The notes under the pieces: generated by a model
Databases searched by the model: none
What the model saw: only the letters and a program-made list of their open reading frames with translations
Told to the model about the DNA's origin: nothing
Shown: in pieces, positions 52,719 through 61,966 of the stretch
Layout: the number at the start of each line of letters is the position of its first letter
Position numbering within the stretch: the stretch's first letter is position 1
From: PXAP01 sp046483315
GTDB lineage: Bacteria > Bacteroidota > Bacteroidia > Bacteroidales > PUMT01
DNA: 64,000 bases
Assembly (NCBI GenBank): GCA_046483315.1
Contig: JAWODJ010000058.1
Location: 124,001-188,000, forward strand
Direction: 5' to 3'
Program-made: the position numbers and the translations under genes

Positions 52719-53621
52719 ATGAAAATCATGTCTATAGATCTGGAAAAGAAGTCCTGGCAATGGATCCTGTTGATCTTTCTTGCTTTTATCTGGGGTGCTT
52801 CCTTTATTCTTATGAAAAAGGGACTTCAGTCATTTACCAGTATGCAGGTGGGGGCCATGCGGATCTTTTTCTCTTTTGTATTCTTTATTCCATTAATTAT
52901 CAGGAATATATGGAAAATTGACAGGTCCAACCTGATATCACTTCTTATTGTGGGATTTATCGGCAATGCATTTCCTGCATTCCTTTTTGCTACCGCTCAG
53001 ACGCGTGTAGACAGTGCTGTTACGGGCATTCTGAACTCACTCACTCCTATATTCACGCTGCTTATAGGAATAATTTTGTATGCCAATAAGGTAAGATGGC
53101 TAAGTATTGCCGGACTGGTACTGGGGATGACCGGGGCGGCCGGATTAATAATGAGTGCAAATAGCCTGGCACTTGAAAGTTCTAATAACTGGTACGGCCT
53201 GTTTGCCGTAACCGGCACTTTCTGTTACGGTATAAATGTAAATGAGATAAAATTCCGGTTAAAGGATCTGGACGGCGTCTCTATTGCTTCACTTGGCTTT
53301 CTGTTTATCGGGCCGCTTGCCGGTTTTTATCTTCTCTTCAGTGATTATTCTGTGGCTGCCGGTTCTCCTGATATGCTAAACAGTTTGTTTGCTGTTGTCG
53401 GACTTGCGTTTTTTTCCAGCTTCATTGCGATGATATTGATGAATATACTTATCAAATACACCACTACACTTTTTGCGGCATCTGTTACCTACATAATTCC
53501 TATTTTTGCTGTGTTCTGGGGTATTATGGATGGTGAGAGGTTCCTGGTGATTCAAATATTCTGGGCTTTTGTAATCCTTGCCGGAGTGTACCTTGTAAAC
53601 CGGAAAAAAACAGTGAAATGA
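52719..53621 (+). CDS. EamA/DMT-family transporter
   Basis: This 300-residue inner-membrane protein has about ten hydrophobic helices in two EamA repeats: LLIFLAFIWGASFILMKKG opens the first, and the second starts around residue 145. Family members export amino acids, purines or other small metabolites. Substrate unknown. It overlaps lnt by four bases (ATGA), so the two are translationally coupled. Confidence 0.9.
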   Translation: MKIMSIDLEKKSWQWILLIFLAFIWGASFILMKKGLQSFTSMQVGAMRIFFSFVFFIPLIIRNIWKIDRSNLISLLIVGFIGNAFPAFLFATAQTRVDSAVTGILNSLTPIFTLLIGIILYANKVRWLSIAGLVLGMTGAAGLIMSANSLALESSNNWYGLFAVTGTFCYGINVNEIKFRLKDLDGVSIASLGFLFIGPLAGFYLLFSDYSVAAGSPDMLNSLFAVVGLAFFSSFIAMILMNILIKYTTTLFAASVTYIIPIFAVFWGIMDGERFLVIQIFWAFVILAGVYLVNRKKTVK

Positions 53622-55252
53622 GTAACAGAATCCGTTGGATGTTAACTGTTGCAGGCGGAATAGTTGCCAGCCTTGCATGGTGGGGAGCACCGCCATTGCT
53701 AATGCTGGTTTGCTTTGTCCCGCTTTTGTTTGTTGAGGAGAATATTCAGCAACAGGGGGAGCCGGTTCTTTCACTTTTGCCATTTTCCTTTATTTTCTTT
53801 TTTCTATGGAACCTTGCAGTGTGCTGGTGGATGGCCAGGATACATTTTTTGGGCGGAATGAGCGTGATAACTCTTAATGCTGTTCTTATGGGCACTGTTT
53901 TTCTGCTTTATGCATGGATAAAAAGGAGTACGGGGGGCGGACCGTTTATTCTTGTCATATTGTGGATTGGTTTTGAGTTTCTCCATTACCGCGGTGATCT
54001 TTCCTGGCCATGGTTAAGCCTGGGTAATGGTCTTGCCGGGAATATCAGGCTCATTCAGTGGTACGAATATACAGGCACAACCGGGGGCTCCCTCTGGATA
54101 TTGCTTGTCAATGTTTTACTGTTTTCGGTAATTGTGTTTTTTCCCTTCCGGGGACGGAAAAGGGCCGGATACCTGATGACAGGACTGCTGGTCTTGCTGA
54201 TTGTTTTTCCTCCGGTTTTTTCACTTCATCGCTTCCATACATATAAAAAAAAGGGAGAGCAGGCCGGATTTCTTATTCTTCAACCGGGGCTTGATCCGTA
54301 TGATGATAAATACAACGGGGCTTCAAATCCGGAGAGACTTGATCATCTGATCAGACTTGCGGCCGGAAATATTGAGGATGATACGCGGTACATTGTGACT
54401 CCAGAGACAGCGGTAGACAGTATATGGATAACCGATCCCGATAACAACCTGTCCGGCAGGGTTTACCGGTTTCTTGAGCAATATCCCGCTACAGGTATGG
54501 TTCTGGGTGCAACAGCTTTCAGTTCTGTTCCCCGGAAGGGAAGAACTTTCACTACGCGGACCGATACTGATGGCAATTATTTCGATGTTTATAACTCCGC
54601 TCTTTTCTATTATAATGACGAACCGGTGCAGGCATATCATAAGCATTACCTGGCGAACGGTGTTGAGCAGATACCATTCCGGGGAATATTCGGGTTTTTG
54701 GAGCGTCTTTCACTCGACCTTGGAGGAGTGTCGGGAAGCCTCAGGAAAGGTGACGGCTCCCGGGTATTCAGTGCGCCTGATTCAAATGGTTTTATACTGG
54801 GCCCTTTGATCTGTTTTGAATCTGCCTATGGGGAATATGCGGCCAGCATGACAAGGAAGGGTGCTGACATTCTCATTGTAATGAGTAATGACGGGTGGTT
54901 CAAAAACACCGGTGCGTACAGACAGCATTTAAGGCTTTCGCAGATCAGGGCTGTAGAGACACGAAGGAGTGTTGTAAGGGCTGCAAATACCGGGGTATCA
55001 GCACATATTTCGCAGAGAGGCGAGATAGCTGAACGGATTGACTGGTGGGAAGAGGGTGCCCTGGCTGTTAAAGTGGCCGGGAATAACCGGATAACATTTT
55101 TCTCGCAATATGGAGACTACACGGGCCGCACAGCATTGTTCTTTTCTGTACTTATTATTCTTAACCTGCTGGTTCGTGCCCGTCTTAATTTCCGCGCTGA
55201 TGAAAGGTTTAATTCCCGTAGAGGTTACCGCCGGGGTTCCCGCTCTGTCTGA
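53618..55252 (+). CDS. lnt: Apolipoprotein N-acyltransferase
   Basis: This 544-residue inner-membrane enzyme adds the third acyl chain to lipoproteins. The N-terminal half (residues about 1-205) has six or more transmembrane helices. The periplasmic nitrilase-like domain has the Glu-Lys-Cys triad E263 (VTPETAVDSIW), K342 (QAYHKHYL) and C399 (GPLICFESAYG). One last helix lies near the C-terminus. Length and order are normal. It is co-transcribed with the EamA transporter through a 4-base overlap and converges on dsbD. Confidence 0.92.
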   Translation: MSNRIRWMLTVAGGIVASLAWWGAPPLLMLVCFVPLLFVEENIQQQGEPVLSLLPFSFIFFFLWNLAVCWWMARIHFLGGMSVITLNAVLMGTVFLLYAWIKRSTGGGPFILVILWIGFEFLHYRGDLSWPWLSLGNGLAGNIRLIQWYEYTGTTGGSLWILLVNVLLFSVIVFFPFRGRKRAGYLMTGLLVLLIVFPPVFSLHRFHTYKKKGEQAGFLILQPGLDPYDDKYNGASNPERLDHLIRLAAGNIEDDTRYIVTPETAVDSIWITDPDNNLSGRVYRFLEQYPATGMVLGATAFSSVPRKGRTFTTRTDTDGNYFDVYNSALFYYNDEPVQAYHKHYLANGVEQIPFRGIFGFLERLSLDLGGVSGSLRKGDGSRVFSAPDSNGFILGPLICFESAYGEYAASMTRKGADILIVMSNDGWFKNTGAYRQHLRLSQIRAVETRRSVVRAANTGVSAHISQRGEIAERIDWWEEGALAVKVAGNNRITFFSQYGDYTGRTALFFSVLIILNLLVRARLNFRADERFNSRRGYRRGSRSV

Positions 55253-55300
55253 GACGCATTTTAAAAACAGCGGTTACCGGCAACAATTATTTTATGATTA

Positions 55301-57352
55301 TCAGTTCCCTTCAAAATTTTCCAGTCCGGTATCCAGAAACTCTATAAACGCTTCAATGTCCAGATTATATCCGCGGGGCTGGTTCAGAAGATTTCCGTCG
55401 GCGTCAGTCAGCACGTAGTAAGGCTGGGTATTGGTGTTAAAGCTTGTGATCTGGTAATCCAGGTTTTTACTTCCGATAGTGTTTTTAACCCTGCCGTCAA
55501 ATTCGGAGGTGATCCATTCATCTTCAGGAAGCATTGTGCGGTCGTCAACATAGAGGGCTATAATGATATAGTCGTTGCGGAGCCGCTGTAAAACACGCGG
55601 ATCCGACCATACCCTTGCCTCCATTACCTTGCAGTTGGAACAACCGTGTCCCACAAAATCAATGAAGACAGGTTTATCCTGTTCCCTGGCACATGCAAGG
55701 CCCTGCTCAAGGTCGAAATACCCCTGGAGACCGTGTGGCAGATGGAGAAAGCCGGCATATTTCGGCTCTTCGCAGAGCGTTGCATCTTTTCCTCCATTAA
55801 GCTCTGCATCTCTTATCATAGCTCTTATATCAAATGAATGGGTGTGCTGTGCAGGCAGCAATGATGAAACAGACTTCAGGGGAGCCCCGAACATGCCGGG
55901 TATCATGTATACCACGAATGAAAATACCGCTATCGCCAGGAAGAGCCTGGGCACGCCTATATGAGGAAGGTCACTGTCGTGGGCAAATTTGATTTTCCCG
56001 AGAAGATACAGACCCAGCAGTGAGAAAAGCACTATCCAGATTGCCAGGTATATATCCCTTGTCAGGATTCCGAACTGGTAAACCTGGTCCACTGTTAACA
56101 AAAACTTCAAACTGAAGGCCAGAACAATAAATCCCAAAACAACCTTGACCGAGTTGAGCCATCCTCCCGATTTAGGCAGCCTGTTCATCCATGAAGGGAA
56201 TATGGCAAGCAGGGTAAAGGGTATTGCAAAAGCGAGTGAGAAACCGAACATTCCCACTATGGGCGCTGATCCCCCGCCGGTTGCTGCTTCTACAAGCAAT
56301 GCCCCCACAATAGGGCCTACACATGAAAGGGAGACAATTACCAGCGTCAGGGCCATGAAAAAGGACCCGACATATCCTCCCCCTTCTGCTTTCCGGTCCG
56401 CTCTGGTTGCAAGTCCGCCCGGCAGTGTGATTTCAAACATACCGAAAAAGGATGCTGCAAAAGCAACAAAGAGCAGGAAGAAAATCAGATTGGGCAACCA
56501 GTGTGAAGTCAGCTGGTTGGCAAACCCGGCACCAACACTTGTGGCTGAAACCAGGAGACCGAGACTTGTATAGATAGCAATTATTGAGATGCCGAAAACA
56601 AATGCATTAATTATGGAGTTCAGACGGCCGGACTGCTTCTGTATAAAGAAGGAGACGGTCATTGGTATCATGGGGAAAACGCAGGGTGTGAGCAATCCCG
56701 CCAGTCCGCCCGCAAAAGCAATAATGAAAAATATCCAGAGGGAGCGACTCTCTTTTGCATCGGAATCTTTATCAACTTCCGGGGGAATGGTTGCTCTCCC
56801 GCCGGCAGATGTATCTGAGATAACTTCTTCGACCGGCTCTGTTTCGGATTCAGTTTCCGCCCCGGTTATGGATTCAGTTGGAGCAGAGGCTCCGGGATTG
56901 ATAGTATATTCAAATTCTTTCTCCTGCGGGGGAAGGCATCGTTCATCATCACAGCTCATATATTCAATATATCCTGTGACAGTGAATTCTTTGCCTGTTA
57001 GTACCCTGATTTTTTGCCGGAATATTGCCTCATTGCTGAACAGCGGCAGGTCCATATCAAAGAAGGGATCATACTTAATGTAAGGTTCAGTAAGATATTC
57101 TGTTTTGTCCAGAAGTTCAAAGTTTTCCGAAAGATCTACATGAACAGAGGTGGGTACCGGACCTTCTTCCGGTATATCCTGTCCGTACATGTACCAGTCA
57201 GTGTCTATTGATGCCCGGATTACAAGATTAATCTCATCATCTGATCTTTCCTTCTCAAACTCCCATTTCACCGGTTCAAGGATCTGGGAAAAAGCTGCCG
57301 GCAGGTATAAAATAAGACCTGCCAGGATGAATAATATAATTGTTTTTCTCAT
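55301..57352 (-). CDS. dsbD: Thiol:disulfide interchange protein DsbD
   Basis: This 683-residue protein carries electrons from cytosolic thioredoxin across the inner membrane. The N-terminal periplasmic domain (about residues 24-155) contains the Cys pair of MSCDDERCLPPQ. The membrane domain (about 205-500) has LLTPCVFPMIPMTVSFF and VSLSCVGPIVGALLV, with the two buried cysteines. The C-terminal thioredoxin domain (about 545-680) has FIDFVGHGCSNCKVMEARVW with the CxxC. All three modules of a standard DsbD are present. Heme assembly for the tetraheme cytochrome and repair of periplasmic thiols are likely uses. A -7-like box (CAAAATTA in plus, 57417-57424) is 65 bases before the start. Confidence 0.93.
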   Translation of the reverse strand: MRKTIILFILAGLILYLPAAFSQILEPVKWEFEKERSDDEINLVIRASIDTDWYMYGQDIPEEGPVPTSVHVDLSENFELLDKTEYLTEPYIKYDPFFDMDLPLFSNEAIFRQKIRVLTGKEFTVTGYIEYMSCDDERCLPPQEKEFEYTINPGASAPTESITGAETESETEPVEEVISDTSAGGRATIPPEVDKDSDAKESRSLWIFFIIAFAGGLAGLLTPCVFPMIPMTVSFFIQKQSGRLNSIINAFVFGISIIAIYTSLGLLVSATSVGAGFANQLTSHWLPNLIFFLLFVAFAASFFGMFEITLPGGLATRADRKAEGGGYVGSFFMALTLVIVSLSCVGPIVGALLVEAATGGGSAPIVGMFGFSLAFAIPFTLLAIFPSWMNRLPKSGGWLNSVKVVLGFIVLAFSLKFLLTVDQVYQFGILTRDIYLAIWIVLFSLLGLYLLGKIKFAHDSDLPHIGVPRLFLAIAVFSFVVYMIPGMFGAPLKSVSSLLPAQHTHSFDIRAMIRDAELNGGKDATLCEEPKYAGFLHLPHGLQGYFDLEQGLACAREQDKPVFIDFVGHGCSNCKVMEARVWSDPRVLQRLRNDYIIIALYVDDRTMLPEDEWITSEFDGRVKNTIGSKNLDYQITSFNTNTQPYYVLTDADGNLLNQPRGYNLDIEAFIEFLDTGLENFEGN

Positions 57353-57416
57353 CTGTTTATTCTCTCTTTAAAGTTGTTACCGGCAGAAAATTTTTTCCAT
57401 TCCCGTTGTTCATTTA

Positions 57417-57424
57417 CAAAATTA
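57417..57424 (-). promoter_or_regulatory. Putative -7 promoter element of dsbD
   Basis: On the minus strand the octamer reads TAATTTTG and matches TAnnTTTG, 64 bases before the dsbD ATG. No TTG box at normal spacing is seen. Confidence 0.4.
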
Positions 57425-57505
57425 CAAAAGGATGATGATAAAAGAATTTAATTAATGTTAAATATCTACATTAATATATACAATAATATTTTTGGAGTAA
57501 TACTA

Positions 57506-59062
57506 CTAAAGGTTCTGGTCAAATTCTTCACCATCGGAAGTAAAAAAACTATATTCCATGAAATGATACGAAATCATGGGCATGACCTTTATGAAGCACC
57601 GGTATTTAAGGATCCAGCGTAATCTTTTTGAGACAATTCCTTTAGTAAGGTAGGCTTCTATAAAAGGGTGCACTTTTAGCACAAGGTTCCTTGTTTTTGA
57701 CCTCTCAATTATGGACTGCAGCTGCTCCTCAATCAGCCCTGTAAAGAGTATGCTCGGGTTGATCTCTCCTGTTCCGCGGCAGGTGGGGCATTTCTCCATT
57801 GTTTTAACTGACATTTCGGGTCGCACTCTTTGCCGTGTCAGTTGCATTAAACCGAATTTGCTCAGGGGGAGTATATTATGTTTAGTGCGGTCGTCTGACA
57901 TGAATTCCTTCATTTTATCAAACAGCATCTGTTTATTTTCCTGAGACTGCATATCGATAAAGTCCACCACTATTATACCTCCCATATCACGCAGGCGCAA
58001 TTGCCTGGCAATTTCTTCAGCTGCAATAAGATTGACTGCCAATGCATTAGCTTCCTGGTTGTCTCCGCTTTTGGACCTGTTTCCGCTGTTTACATCAATT
58101 ACGTGCAGAGCTTCTGTATGTTCTATTATCAGATAGGCTCCGTTTCTGCAGGATACTGTTTTGCCGAAAAGAGATTTGATCTGTTTTTCAACTCCGAAAT
58201 GGTCGAATATAGGGGTTTTACCTGAATAATATTTGACTATCTTCTTTTTTTCAGGGGCTATGGTGTTTATATATTCCTTTATTTCACGAACAATGATTTC
58301 GTCATTGACATAAATATTGTTAAAAGATACATTCAGCAGGTCACGCAGAATTGTCGACGTACGGTCGAGCTCCTGCAAGGCAAGCCTGGGGGCAGTGGCA
58401 CCTCTGAATTTATCATAAACCGATTCCCATTTCATGACCAGGTTTTTAAGTTCATAATCGAGCTCGGCAACACGTTTGCCCTCTGCCACTGTTCTTACAA
58501 TGAGACCGTAATTCCTAGGTTTGATGCTTTGCAGCAGGCGTTTTAACCTGGTTCTCTCTTCTGCCGATTCAATCTTTTGCGAAACAGAAACCTTGTCGGA
58601 AAATGGTATCAAAACCAGGTTCCTCCCGGCAATTGATATCTCGGAGCTCAGTCTGGGTCCTTTCGTTGAAATTGGTTCTTTGGCAATCTGAACAAGAACA
58701 CTTTGACCTGTGGACAAAACATTTCCTATTTTACCATCCTTTGCAATGTCGTTTTCGGGCCTGAATCTCTGCAATACAGGATTCTTGCCCTTTTTTGACA
58801 TAATCTGGCTTATGAATTTGTTAAGGGTCTGAAACTGGGGGCCAAGGTCAAGGTAGTGGAGAAAAGCATCTTTTTCGTACCCCACATCCACAAAAGCCGC
58901 ATTAAGACCGGGCATGATCTTTTTAACTTTTCCCAGGTAAATATTGCCTACATTAAACTCAACATTGCTTTTCTGTTTGTTTAGCTCAACAAGTTGTTTA
59001 TTTTCAAGTAAGGCAATAGCAATTTCAGAAGCAGTAACATCGATAACTAGTTCTTTGCTCAC
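57506..59062 (-). CDS. rng: Ribonuclease G/E family (Rng/CafA)
   Basis: This 518-residue endoribonuclease has an N-terminal S1 domain (about residues 40-120, VGNIYLGKVKKIMPGLNAAF). Its catalytic RNase E/G core has HVIDVNSGNRS and GGIIVVDFIDMQ, with the DxxN- and D-type Mg2+ ligands, and the zinc-link CPTCRGTGE. It processes 16S rRNA precursors and turns over mRNA. The long RNase E tail is absent, so RNase G is the better name. Upstream is a perfect 13-bp hairpin and then the COX24-like gene. Confidence 0.94.
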   Translation of the reverse strand: MSKELVIDVTASEIAIALLENKQLVELNKQKSNVEFNVGNIYLGKVKKIMPGLNAAFVDVGYEKDAFLHYLDLGPQFQTLNKFISQIMSKKGKNPVLQRFRPENDIAKDGKIGNVLSTGQSVLVQIAKEPISTKGPRLSSEISIAGRNLVLIPFSDKVSVSQKIESAEERTRLKRLLQSIKPRNYGLIVRTVAEGKRVAELDYELKNLVMKWESVYDKFRGATAPRLALQELDRTSTILRDLLNVSFNNIYVNDEIIVREIKEYINTIAPEKKKIVKYYSGKTPIFDHFGVEKQIKSLFGKTVSCRNGAYLIIEHTEALHVIDVNSGNRSKSGDNQEANALAVNLIAAEEIARQLRLRDMGGIIVVDFIDMQSQENKQMLFDKMKEFMSDDRTKHNILPLSKFGLMQLTRQRVRPEMSVKTMEKCPTCRGTGEINPSILFTGLIEEQLQSIIERSKTRNLVLKVHPFIEAYLTKGIVSKRLRWILKYRCFIKVMPMISYHFMEYSFFTSDGEEFDQNL

Positions 59063-59137
59063 GATTCCTTTTTATTATAGGAAGATAACAAAAATGTCAC
59101 GGAACGGCCAAAGTAAGCGGTACGGTTTATAAATATA

Positions 59138-59169
59138 CTAAACCTAAAGAAATAAATCTTTAGGTTTAG
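59138..59169. repeat. Perfect 13-bp hairpin between the COX24-like gene and rng
   Basis: CTAAACCTAAAGA (59138-59150) and TCTTTAGGTTTAG (59157-59169) pair perfectly around AATAAA. It is 33 bases after the COX24-like stop and 76 bases upstream of the rng start on the minus strand. No U-tract follows, so it may be a processing or regulatory leader of rng rather than a terminator. Confidence 0.6.
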
Positions 59170-59201
59170 AGCTATATGCTATTTTTTAGCTTAAATACAG
59201 G

Positions 59202-59294
59202 CTATTTCCTTTTTTTATGGCGATTTTTCCTCAAACGCTTTTTCCGTTTGTGGGTTGACATTTTATGTCTTTTTCTTTTTTTTCCGCTTGGCAT
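59202..59294 (-). CDS. 30-residue COX24/AURKAIP1-type ribosomal protein
   Basis: This tiny gene encodes a protein of 30 residues that starts MPSGKKRKRHKMSTHKRKKR and is about two-thirds Lys, Arg and His. It matches the AURKAIP1/COX24-domain proteins found in Bacteroidota, related to mitochondrial mS38 and to the small-subunit protein bS22. ATG 59292-59294 and TAG 59202-59204 bound it. It lies 21 bases after the HU gene and is likely co-transcribed with it. Gene callers often miss it because of its size. A small ribosomal-subunit role is inferred from homology. Confidence 0.85.
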   Translation of the reverse strand: MPSGKKRKRHKMSTHKRKKRLRKNRHKKRK

Positions 59295-59315
59295 TTTTAA
59301 AAGATATTATCCGGC

Positions 59316-59603
59316 TTATTTCTTTACGTAAGTTTTAACTTTGTTTACGAAAGTTTTGGATGGTTTGAAGGCCGGGATGTGATGTTCGGGGATAATAATA
59401 GTTGTGTTCTTGGATATGTTCCTGGCGGTTTTCTTTGCCCTTTTCTTTACTATGAAACTGCCAAACCCCCTGAGGTAAACATTCTTATCTTTTGATAAGG
59501 AGTCTTTTACTGATTCCATGAAAGCCTCAACTGTTTTTTGAACAGTTATTTTTTCAATTCCAGTGTTTTTGGAAATCTCGTTAACAATATCTGCCTTTGT
59601 CAT
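59316..59603 (-). CDS. HU-family DNA-binding protein
   Basis: This 95-residue basic protein has the HU/IHF fold: a helical N-terminus (MTKADIVNEISKNTGIEKIT) and the beta-arm region RGFGSFIVKKRAKKTARNIS, followed by IIPEHHIPAFKPSKTF. It bends and compacts DNA. It is longer than the 90-residue HU by a few residues, typical of Bacteroidota. A TATATTTG -7-like box lies upstream on the minus strand (59660-59667). Confidence 0.93.
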   Translation of the reverse strand: MTKADIVNEISKNTGIEKITVQKTVEAFMESVKDSLSKDKNVYLRGFGSFIVKKRAKKTARNISKNTTIIIPEHHIPAFKPSKTFVNKVKTYVKK

Positions 59604-59987
59604 TTTTAAAAATCTTTAGTTATCAATAAATTAATATATAGTTTTTTTGTCTCGGACTGCAAATATATATTTAATTGGGAAAATAAAAAAACTGATACAA
59701 GCTTATTTTCAAAAGCCTGCGCAAAAATAAACAATTTTTGTTAAAAATATGAATTTTAATTTAATAGTTGTGATTTTTATACGGATAATTCTCTTATACT
59801 CTGATTTTTTAATTAAGGCGCATGCAATAAAGTTATCGTTTTACAATATTTATCAGATATGACTTTCAGGCAAATGTGTATTAAAGGTTATTGGTTCACA
59901 AAGGTAAAAAATAATATCATTGGCTATTGTCTTTTTAAAATACTTTCACTATATTTATATATAGTACTAATCAAAAAAACAGATAAA
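59604..59987. other. Divergent HU/ssb spacer
   Basis: These 384 bases are AT-rich and probably hold both promoters. On the minus strand, TATATTTG (complement of 59660-59667) fits the HU -7 box. On the plus side, the TATATTTATATATAG-type stretch before ssb is too generic to call. There is a plus-strand frame in phase with ssb from 59859, but the family sequence begins at 59988. No mutY or other gene is present here. Confidence 0.45.
59660..59667 (-). promoter_or_regulatory. Putative -7 promoter element of the HU gene
   Basis: TATATTTG on the minus strand fits TAnnTTTG and lies 56 bases before the HU ATG. No TTG box with normal spacing is found. Confidence 0.4.
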
Positions 59988-60404
59988 ATGGTTAACAAAG
60001 TCGTACTGATAGGGCATGCAGGACAGGATCCTGAAGTAAGGCACCTTGACTCCGGTGTTGCAGTTGCCAATTTCAACCTGGCAACAAATGAAAACTATAA
60101 AGATAAAAACGGTGAAAAGGTAACACAAACAGAATGGCATCGCATTGTGCTATGGAGAGGATTGGCCGAGGTAGCCGAGAAATATGTTAAAAAGGGTGAG
60201 ATGCTTTATATTGAAGGTCGTCTTCGTACTCGCTCCTGGGATGATAAAGACGGTAACAAGCGTTATACCACCGAGGTTTTTGCAGACTCAATGAAGATGC
60301 TTGGAAAAAAATCAGATCAGGGAGGAACAACTCGTGATGAAGGCAATGAGCCGGTTCATGAAGCAGATCCGGGGACTTCTGAGAATGATGATCTTCCATT
60401 CTGA
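59988..60404 (+). CDS. ssb: Single-stranded DNA-binding protein
   Basis: This 138-residue protein binds ssDNA in replication and repair. The OB-fold core is residues about 1-105, with KVVLIGHAGQDPEVRHLDSG, TEWHRIVLWRGLAEVAEKYV and IEGRLRTRSWDD. The acidic tail ends DDLPF, the family's protein-interaction tip. I start at ATG 59988, because the upstream 43 codons from 59859 are hydrophobic and unlike SSB. Together with the gldE-gldD pair this is a conserved Bacteroidota order. Confidence 0.95.
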   Translation: MVNKVVLIGHAGQDPEVRHLDSGVAVANFNLATNENYKDKNGEKVTQTEWHRIVLWRGLAEVAEKYVKKGEMLYIEGRLRTRSWDDKDGNKRYTTEVFADSMKMLGKKSDQGGTTRDEGNEPVHEADPGTSENDDLPF

Positions 60405-60524
60405 AACATCTCTTATTTAGTGTACGTCTGTAAAGGGTTAAATACTTAAAGGGACCGGAAAAAAGAACTGAAAATGCTGCCTTGAAGTATTCTGATTGTT
60501 TGTTACCCTGCACTGCTTGTTAAT

Positions 60525-61949
60525 ATGAGTAATATATTTATTAACTTGCAGTCCGAAGAAGTTGTGACTTCTGCATTGTCCCCCCGGGGACCGGGTGCTT
60601 ATAATCAAACAAACGATCACACGTCCGCTTTGGAAGAGAGTGAGTTATTTTTAGGGTTTTTTTCAGTTTCAGATATTGTATTTTATCCTTTTACTGTCGG
60701 GATAGGTATAGGTTTACTGGGACTGGTATTTCTGCTGGGTGCTTCTGCCCTGATATCCGGTTCGGAGGTTGCTTTTTTTTCCCTGTCCCCGGTTGAGAAC
60801 CGTCAGCTTGAAAAAAAAGACAGTAGTGCCAGTCGAATAGTTTGCAGGCTGCTCGACAATCAGGAACGTCTCCTTGCCACCATTGTGGTTGCAAATAATT
60901 TTGTAAATGTTGCAATCGTAATTTTGTCGACAATAATTACCGAACTGCTTATAGATTTTTCAGATTCACCGACACTTGGTTTTGTTTTTAAAGTAGTCGT
61001 AATCACTTTTCTTCTGCTGCTTTTCGGTGAGATCCTGCCAAAACTGTATGCCAATCATAATCCATTGAGGTTTACTCTATTTATGGGTTATCCCCTTTTT
61101 TTTACAGAGAAGGTATTAAAGCCCGTAAGTATGATACTTGTCAGGTCAGGTGCATTGATATACAGAAGAGTTACCAGGAGGAAAGAAAATTTGTCTATCG
61201 ATGATCTTTCCCATGCACTTGATATTACGTCGCCTTCCCTTACGGAGGACAGAAAAATTCTCAAAGGCATAGTCGATTTTGGCAATAAAGATGTTACCGA
61301 AATAATGAAACCCCGGATTGATGTAATTGCCGTCGATACATCGACCGGTATGAATAAACTGATATTAATCATAATTGAGTCAGGCTATTCCCGGATTCCT
61401 GTATTCTCTGAAACATTTGATGATGTCAGAGGGATACTTTATGTAAAAGACCTGTTACCCCATCATCAGAAAGATGATTCCTTTCGCTGGCAGACTCTTA
61501 TAAGGCCTCCCTATTTTGTGCCGGAGACCAAAAAAATTAATGATCTTTTAAAGGAATTTCAAACCCAGAAGATTCATATGGCGGTGGTGGTTGATGAATA
61601 CGGGGGGACTACCGGCATTGTTACAATGGAAGATATACTTGAGGAGATAGTAGGAGAGATCAGTGACGAATTTGACCTGGAAGAGCTTTATTTCTCCAAG
61701 CTCGATGACAGAACTTATATTTTTGAAGGCAAAACTCCCCTGAATGATTTTTATAAAATATTGAATCTCAGTCATGATGTTTTTGATGAAATAAAAGGTG
61801 AGGCTGATACCCTTGCAGGTCTGATACTGGAGTATGAGGGAGAGATTCCGGAGAAAAACAAGAAAATAATTTACAAACAATTTGAGTTTAAAATAGAATC
61901 GGCCGATACCAGGCGAATAAAACAGATCAGAGTGTGTCTGCACAAGTAG
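60525..61949 (+). CDS. gldE: GldE, CNNM/CorC-family gliding-motility protein
   Basis: This 474-residue membrane protein starts with about 60 residues of leader and then four hydrophobic helices of a DUF21/CNNM domain (about 60-230). A tandem CBS pair follows (about 255-375: TEIMKPRIDVIAVDTS and HMAVVVDEYGGTTGIVTMED). A CorC/HlyC C-terminal domain completes it (about 390-470). In Flavobacterium GldE cooperates with GldD in gliding and type IX secretion. It starts 120 bases after ssb, and gldD begins 17 bases after it (as called here). Confidence 0.9.
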   Translation: MSNIFINLQSEEVVTSALSPRGPGAYNQTNDHTSALEESELFLGFFSVSDIVFYPFTVGIGIGLLGLVFLLGASALISGSEVAFFSLSPVENRQLEKKDSSASRIVCRLLDNQERLLATIVVANNFVNVAIVILSTIITELLIDFSDSPTLGFVFKVVVITFLLLLFGEILPKLYANHNPLRFTLFMGYPLFFTEKVLKPVSMILVRSGALIYRRVTRRKENLSIDDLSHALDITSPSLTEDRKILKGIVDFGNKDVTEIMKPRIDVIAVDTSTGMNKLILIIIESGYSRIPVFSETFDDVRGILYVKDLLPHHQKDDSFRWQTLIRPPYFVPETKKINDLLKEFQTQKIHMAVVVDEYGGTTGIVTMEDILEEIVGEISDEFDLEELYFSKLDDRTYIFEGKTPLNDFYKILNLSHDVFDEIKGEADTLAGLILEYEGEIPEKNKKIIYKQFEFKIESADTRRIKQIRVCLHK

Positions 61950-61966
61950 AATCCGGTTTAAAGATT

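Noticed and set aside
59859..59987. Longer N-terminus for ssb
   Set aside because: The extra 43 residues are hydrophobic and unlike any SSB; the family start is at 59988.
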